A program made the translations under genes and the position numbers. A stretch of DNA of 64,000 bases from Bradyrhizobium prioriisuperbiae (lineage in GTDB: Bacteria; Pseudomonadota; Alphaproteobacteria; Rhizobiales; Xanthobacteraceae), in the NCBI RefSeq assembly GCF_032397745.1, contig NZ_CP135921.1:5754501-5818500 (forward strand), given 5' to 3'. A model generated the notes under the pieces. The model did no database searches. It was not told where the DNA came from and saw nothing but the letters and a program-made list of their open reading frames with translations. This document shows positions 61,851 through 64,000 of this stretch, piece by piece. How positions within the stretch are numbered: the first letter of the stretch is position 1; each line of letters begins with the position of its first letter.

Positions 61851-62831
61851 ATGTTCTCCAGCACTCTCGGGAGCCCGCAGATCGCCAAGTCGGACACAGC
61901 CAACGCAACGCGCGAGATCCGCTACAACTGGGATGACGTGATCTTTTTCCTCGAGGTCGCGCGCGCCCGCAACCTCGTTCGGGCCGGGCAGAAGCTGAAG
62001 GTCGATCACACGACCGTCAGCCGTCGCGTGCGGGAACTCGAACGCAGCCTGAACATATCCTTGTTCAAGCGTAGCAAGGCGGGCTTTTCCTTGACGGAAG
62101 CGGGGATGCGTCTCCTGCAATTCGCGGAGGGAATGGAGAACAACGCAAATGCGATCGTTGAAACGGTCGTCGGAACCGCCGACGCCGCCGGTGCGGTGCG
62201 GCTGGCCAGTATGGAGGGCATCGGCAGCATGTATCTGACGACCTGCTTGACCGAGTTTCAACGCACATATCCCTCCATACAGCTTGAGCTGATCACTGAC
62301 ACGCGGCTCCTCGACATGACGCGGCGCGAGGCCGATGTGTTCGTCAGTTTCTTTCGGCCTAAGGGTCGACGGCTCTCAGTCAAGAAGATTGGCGAATTCA
62401 AGATTTTTCTGTACGCGGCGACGTCTTATTTGAAGAAACATCGGGCGCCCACTGAGCTGAAGGAGTTGGAGGCGCACAGCTTCATCGATTTCATCGATGA
62501 GCATATCCATATTAAGGAAAATCGCTGGCTTTCGGATATCCTGCGCCCGCCTCACGTGGTTTTTCGTAGCACGAGCCTAGTGTCGCAGTACATGGCCGCC
62601 TGCAGTGGAGCCGGAATTGCGATGCTGCCGTCATTTGTGGCTGCACAAAATCCCGATTTAGTGCCGATCCTCCCAAGCTATTTCTCGATCCGAGACATCT
62701 GGATGTCCGTGCACGAAGACATGCTTCATATCGGGCGGATCAAGGCGGTCATGACGTTTCTTGAAAAGCGTGTTGCCGCAGACGCGGTTTATCTCAAGTC
62801 GGTTGGAAGCCGTGCTCAGCGGATTTCGTAA
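61851..62831 (+). CDS. LysR-family transcriptional regulator
   Basis: 326 aa. A 25-residue extension precedes the helix-turn-helix (YNWDDVIFFLEVARARNLVRAGQKLKVDHTTVSRRVRELE, residues ~25-65). Effector domain: ASMEGIGSMYLTTCL, SGAGIAMLPSFVAA. The DHTTVSRR motif is typical of the NWDD-type LysR branch of alphaproteobacteria. It follows the nitrilase by 29 bases in the same direction and may be autoregulated with that operon. Confidence 0.88.
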   Translation: MFSSTLGSPQIAKSDTANATREIRYNWDDVIFFLEVARARNLVRAGQKLKVDHTTVSRRVRELERSLNISLFKRSKAGFSLTEAGMRLLQFAEGMENNANAIVETVVGTADAAGAVRLASMEGIGSMYLTTCLTEFQRTYPSIQLELITDTRLLDMTRREADVFVSFFRPKGRRLSVKKIGEFKIFLYAATSYLKKHRAPTELKELEAHSFIDFIDEHIHIKENRWLSDILRPPHVVFRSTSLVSQYMAACSGAGIAMLPSFVAAQNPDLVPILPSYFSIRDIWMSVHEDMLHIGRIKAVMTFLEKRVAADAVYLKSVGSRAQRIS

Positions 62832-63304
62832 GGCGTACATCTCGCTTAATTGACTATCGGCCATCGATATCGGTCATACCGGGTCAAAATTATCGGGAGC
62901 AGAGTGGCTAAAACTGCCGACATACACGCCCATTCGTTAAGTTTTCTATTTTTAACGTTCATCAATCAAGCGACCAAAACCACTCAGTTGCGCGCTGGCA
63001 GAAGAAGTCAAATAACTGGCAGCGAGGGTCATTCATCTCTTTGCGCGTTCGGTCGATAATGCGCTGCATGCGGTTTAAAGTATTTCGGCAGCGGGGCACG
63101 CCGATTGCAATACGAGCGGGACACTAAGTGGAGACATCTTTCCTATCTCGGCAAAAGGGCTGTTGTATGCCGATCGGCGTATCAGGCTCACCTCGATCAT
63201 GCGGCGACAAATCGCTCGCCGAACTATCTTTCATAGCCCGTTATTGGGCACGATCCCAAACAAGCTAGATCTTAGTTCGCCAAATTGCCAGTCCAAGAAA
63301 AACA
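62832..63304. other. Gene-free interval
   Basis: About 470 bases, somewhat A/T-richer. No credible gene or hairpin is seen; it leads into a truncated SDR fragment. Confidence 0.45.
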
Positions 63305-63436
63305 ATGATTTTTTCGCTCGACGGTGACGTAGCGTTGATCTTCGGCTCAGGTTCGTCAGGACCTGGTTGGGGCAACGGCAAGGCGGCTGCGGTGGCATAT
63401 GCTCGCGCTGGCGCCAAAGCAGTAGCAATTTCTTAA
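63305..63436 (+). pseudogene. SDR N-terminal fragment
   Basis: From ATG 63305, 43 codons encode the start of a short-chain dehydrogenase (LDGDVALIFGSGSSGPGWGN, then GKAAAVAYARAGAKAVAIS), i.e. the first beta-alpha-beta of the Rossmann fold. A TAA follows and no further SDR sequence is visible. The remainder is deleted. Confidence 0.65.
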
Positions 63437-63527
63437 AGAGAGTTGCGGCGTTCAAGGAATGCTGAGCGTCCGTATCGCAAAACCGAGCGACGCCGTCATT
63501 AGAACTTAAAAGAAAGGAAGTTATCAC

Positions 63528-63965
63528 ATGCCTACCTACGTATGTACCAGCCATTCGGGGGTTCTTTCTCCAGAGCAGCGGGCGCGCATCTCACGACGCT
63601 TGACCGAGATTCACCACGAAGTGGCGGTTGCTCCGCGGTACTTCGTTCAAGTCATCTTCAACGACCTCTCTCCACACTCGCACTACATTGGCGGCGACGA
63701 GGCTGGCCCGGGACAAATCTGGATACGCGCCGATATCCGGTCGGGGCGGACGCAAGAGCAGAAGGCGAAGTTGCTCACCCGCATCATCGATGCAGTAAGT
63801 GAAATCTCAGGTTCGTCGAGGGAGGACGTTTGGGTATACATTTCGGATATTCCAGGCCAAAGCGTAGCGGAGTTCGGTCACATACTTCCTTCGCCAGGTG
63901 AGGAAGAGGTCTGGTTCGCAGGACTGCCGTCCGCGATTCAAGACAAGTTGCGATCGCGAGCGTGA
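63528..63965 (+). CDS. Tautomerase-superfamily protein, cis-CaaD-like
   Basis: 145 aa beginning MPTYVCTS, so Pro1 is available after Met removal. AAGGAAG lies about 8 bases upstream. Length and layout match cis-3-chloroacrylic acid dehalogenase: RLTEIHHEV (His28 position), RADIRSGRT (Arg70/Arg73 positions), VWVYISDIPGQ (Tyr103 position), SVAEFG (Glu114 position) and a PSPGEEEVWF tail. All catalytic positions known from cis-CaaD appear to be kept. It may hydrate or dehalogenate a 3-substituted acrylate or act as a malonate-semialdehyde-type hydratase. The downstream gene, if any, is outside the window. Confidence 0.82.
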   Translation: MPTYVCTSHSGVLSPEQRARISRRLTEIHHEVAVAPRYFVQVIFNDLSPHSHYIGGDEAGPGQIWIRADIRSGRTQEQKAKLLTRIIDAVSEISGSSREDVWVYISDIPGQSVAEFGHILPSPGEEEVWFAGLPSAIQDKLRSRA

Positions 63966-64000
63966 GGTTTCCATCGAGTGGTCATCCGATGCGCGAGACC

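Noticed and set aside
51565..63700. Shared residues GGDEAGP in the hydratase beta-half and in the tautomerase
   Set aside because: Different folds and positions; the short match is chance.
1..64000. CRISPR arrays, rRNA operons and replication origins
   Set aside because: No regularly spaced repeats, rRNA-like sequence or origin-type boxes were seen on reading the window.

Overview
The window is high-GC DNA from an alphaproteobacterium, most likely of the Bradyrhizobium/Afipia/Rhodopseudomonas group. Evidence for this is the codon use, the DUF3551- and DUF3606-type small proteins, an RlmB-tRNA-Tyr core stretch, and the dominance of NitT/TauT-type ABC importers. No identity can be fixed from sequence alone. 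About 60 real genes are visible. Most belong to uptake-plus-hydrolysis cassettes for small nitrogen-, sulfur- or carboxylate-containing compounds.

Left part (1-22.4 kb). A 5'-truncated thiamine-diphosphate enzyme leads into a NitT/TauT ABC operon (ATPase, two permeases, two tandem paralogous binding proteins, and a 4,5-dihydroxyphthalate-decarboxylase-like protein). A GntR/FCD regulator with an AT-hook-like tail is divergent from a second ABC operon. That operon continues into a frameshifted FAD monooxygenase, an alpha/beta hydrolase, an M24 (creatinase-like) enzyme and a chorismate-mutase-like protein. On the minus strand, a seven-gene operon (21.4-14.8 kb) joins an N-carbamoyl-D-amino-acid hydrolase, a polar amino-acid ABC importer with two binding proteins, a NodB-like deacetylase and an amidohydrolase. 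This suggests uptake and stepwise hydrolysis of a ureide or hydantoin-like compound. A divergent LysR regulator flanks it.

Middle (22.5-32.6 kb). Core-like genes (two secreted proteins, rlmB, tRNA-Tyr, DUF1488, DUF3606, DUF3551, tRNA-Gly) end at tRNA-Gly(TCC). Next to it lies a decayed tyrosine integrase interrupted by a 174-bp internally deleted IS3-type element, then gene debris (MFS/AKR/SDR fragments). An intact aldo/keto reductase, an SDR and a TetR regulator follow. This looks like the edge of an old genomic island.

32.6-42.5 kb. A LysR regulator is divergent from a tight operon of MmgE/PrpD, MaoC, acyl-CoA dehydrogenase, MaoC, class III CoA transferase, MmgE/PrpD, CitE-like lyase and an MFS transporter. 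Together these form a CoA-dependent route for a branched C5-type dicarboxylate, resembling but not identical to itaconate/mesaconate pathways. A DUF308-like membrane protein and a cupin follow.

Right part (42.8-64 kb). This has an IS427-group IS with CTAG duplications, a third NitT/TauT ABC operon, and a Nrt-like permease/ATPase with formamidase. A sigma-54-type promoter precedes a Nrt-like binding protein with a Cys-rich N-terminus. That gene is followed by a three-gene cobalt nitrile hydratase/thiocyanate hydrolase-like enzyme with a split beta subunit. Then come a LysR regulator, an unrecognised exported protein, a cytochrome b561, a broken CobW-type GTPase, another ABC importer, a double-domain nitrilase whose second domain lacks the catalytic cysteine, a LysR regulator, an SDR fragment and a cis-CaaD-like tautomerase. 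The 47-62 kb stretch is the best candidate for an undescribed system: coordinated uptake and hydrolysis of a nitrile, thiocyanate or cyanide-derived substrate.
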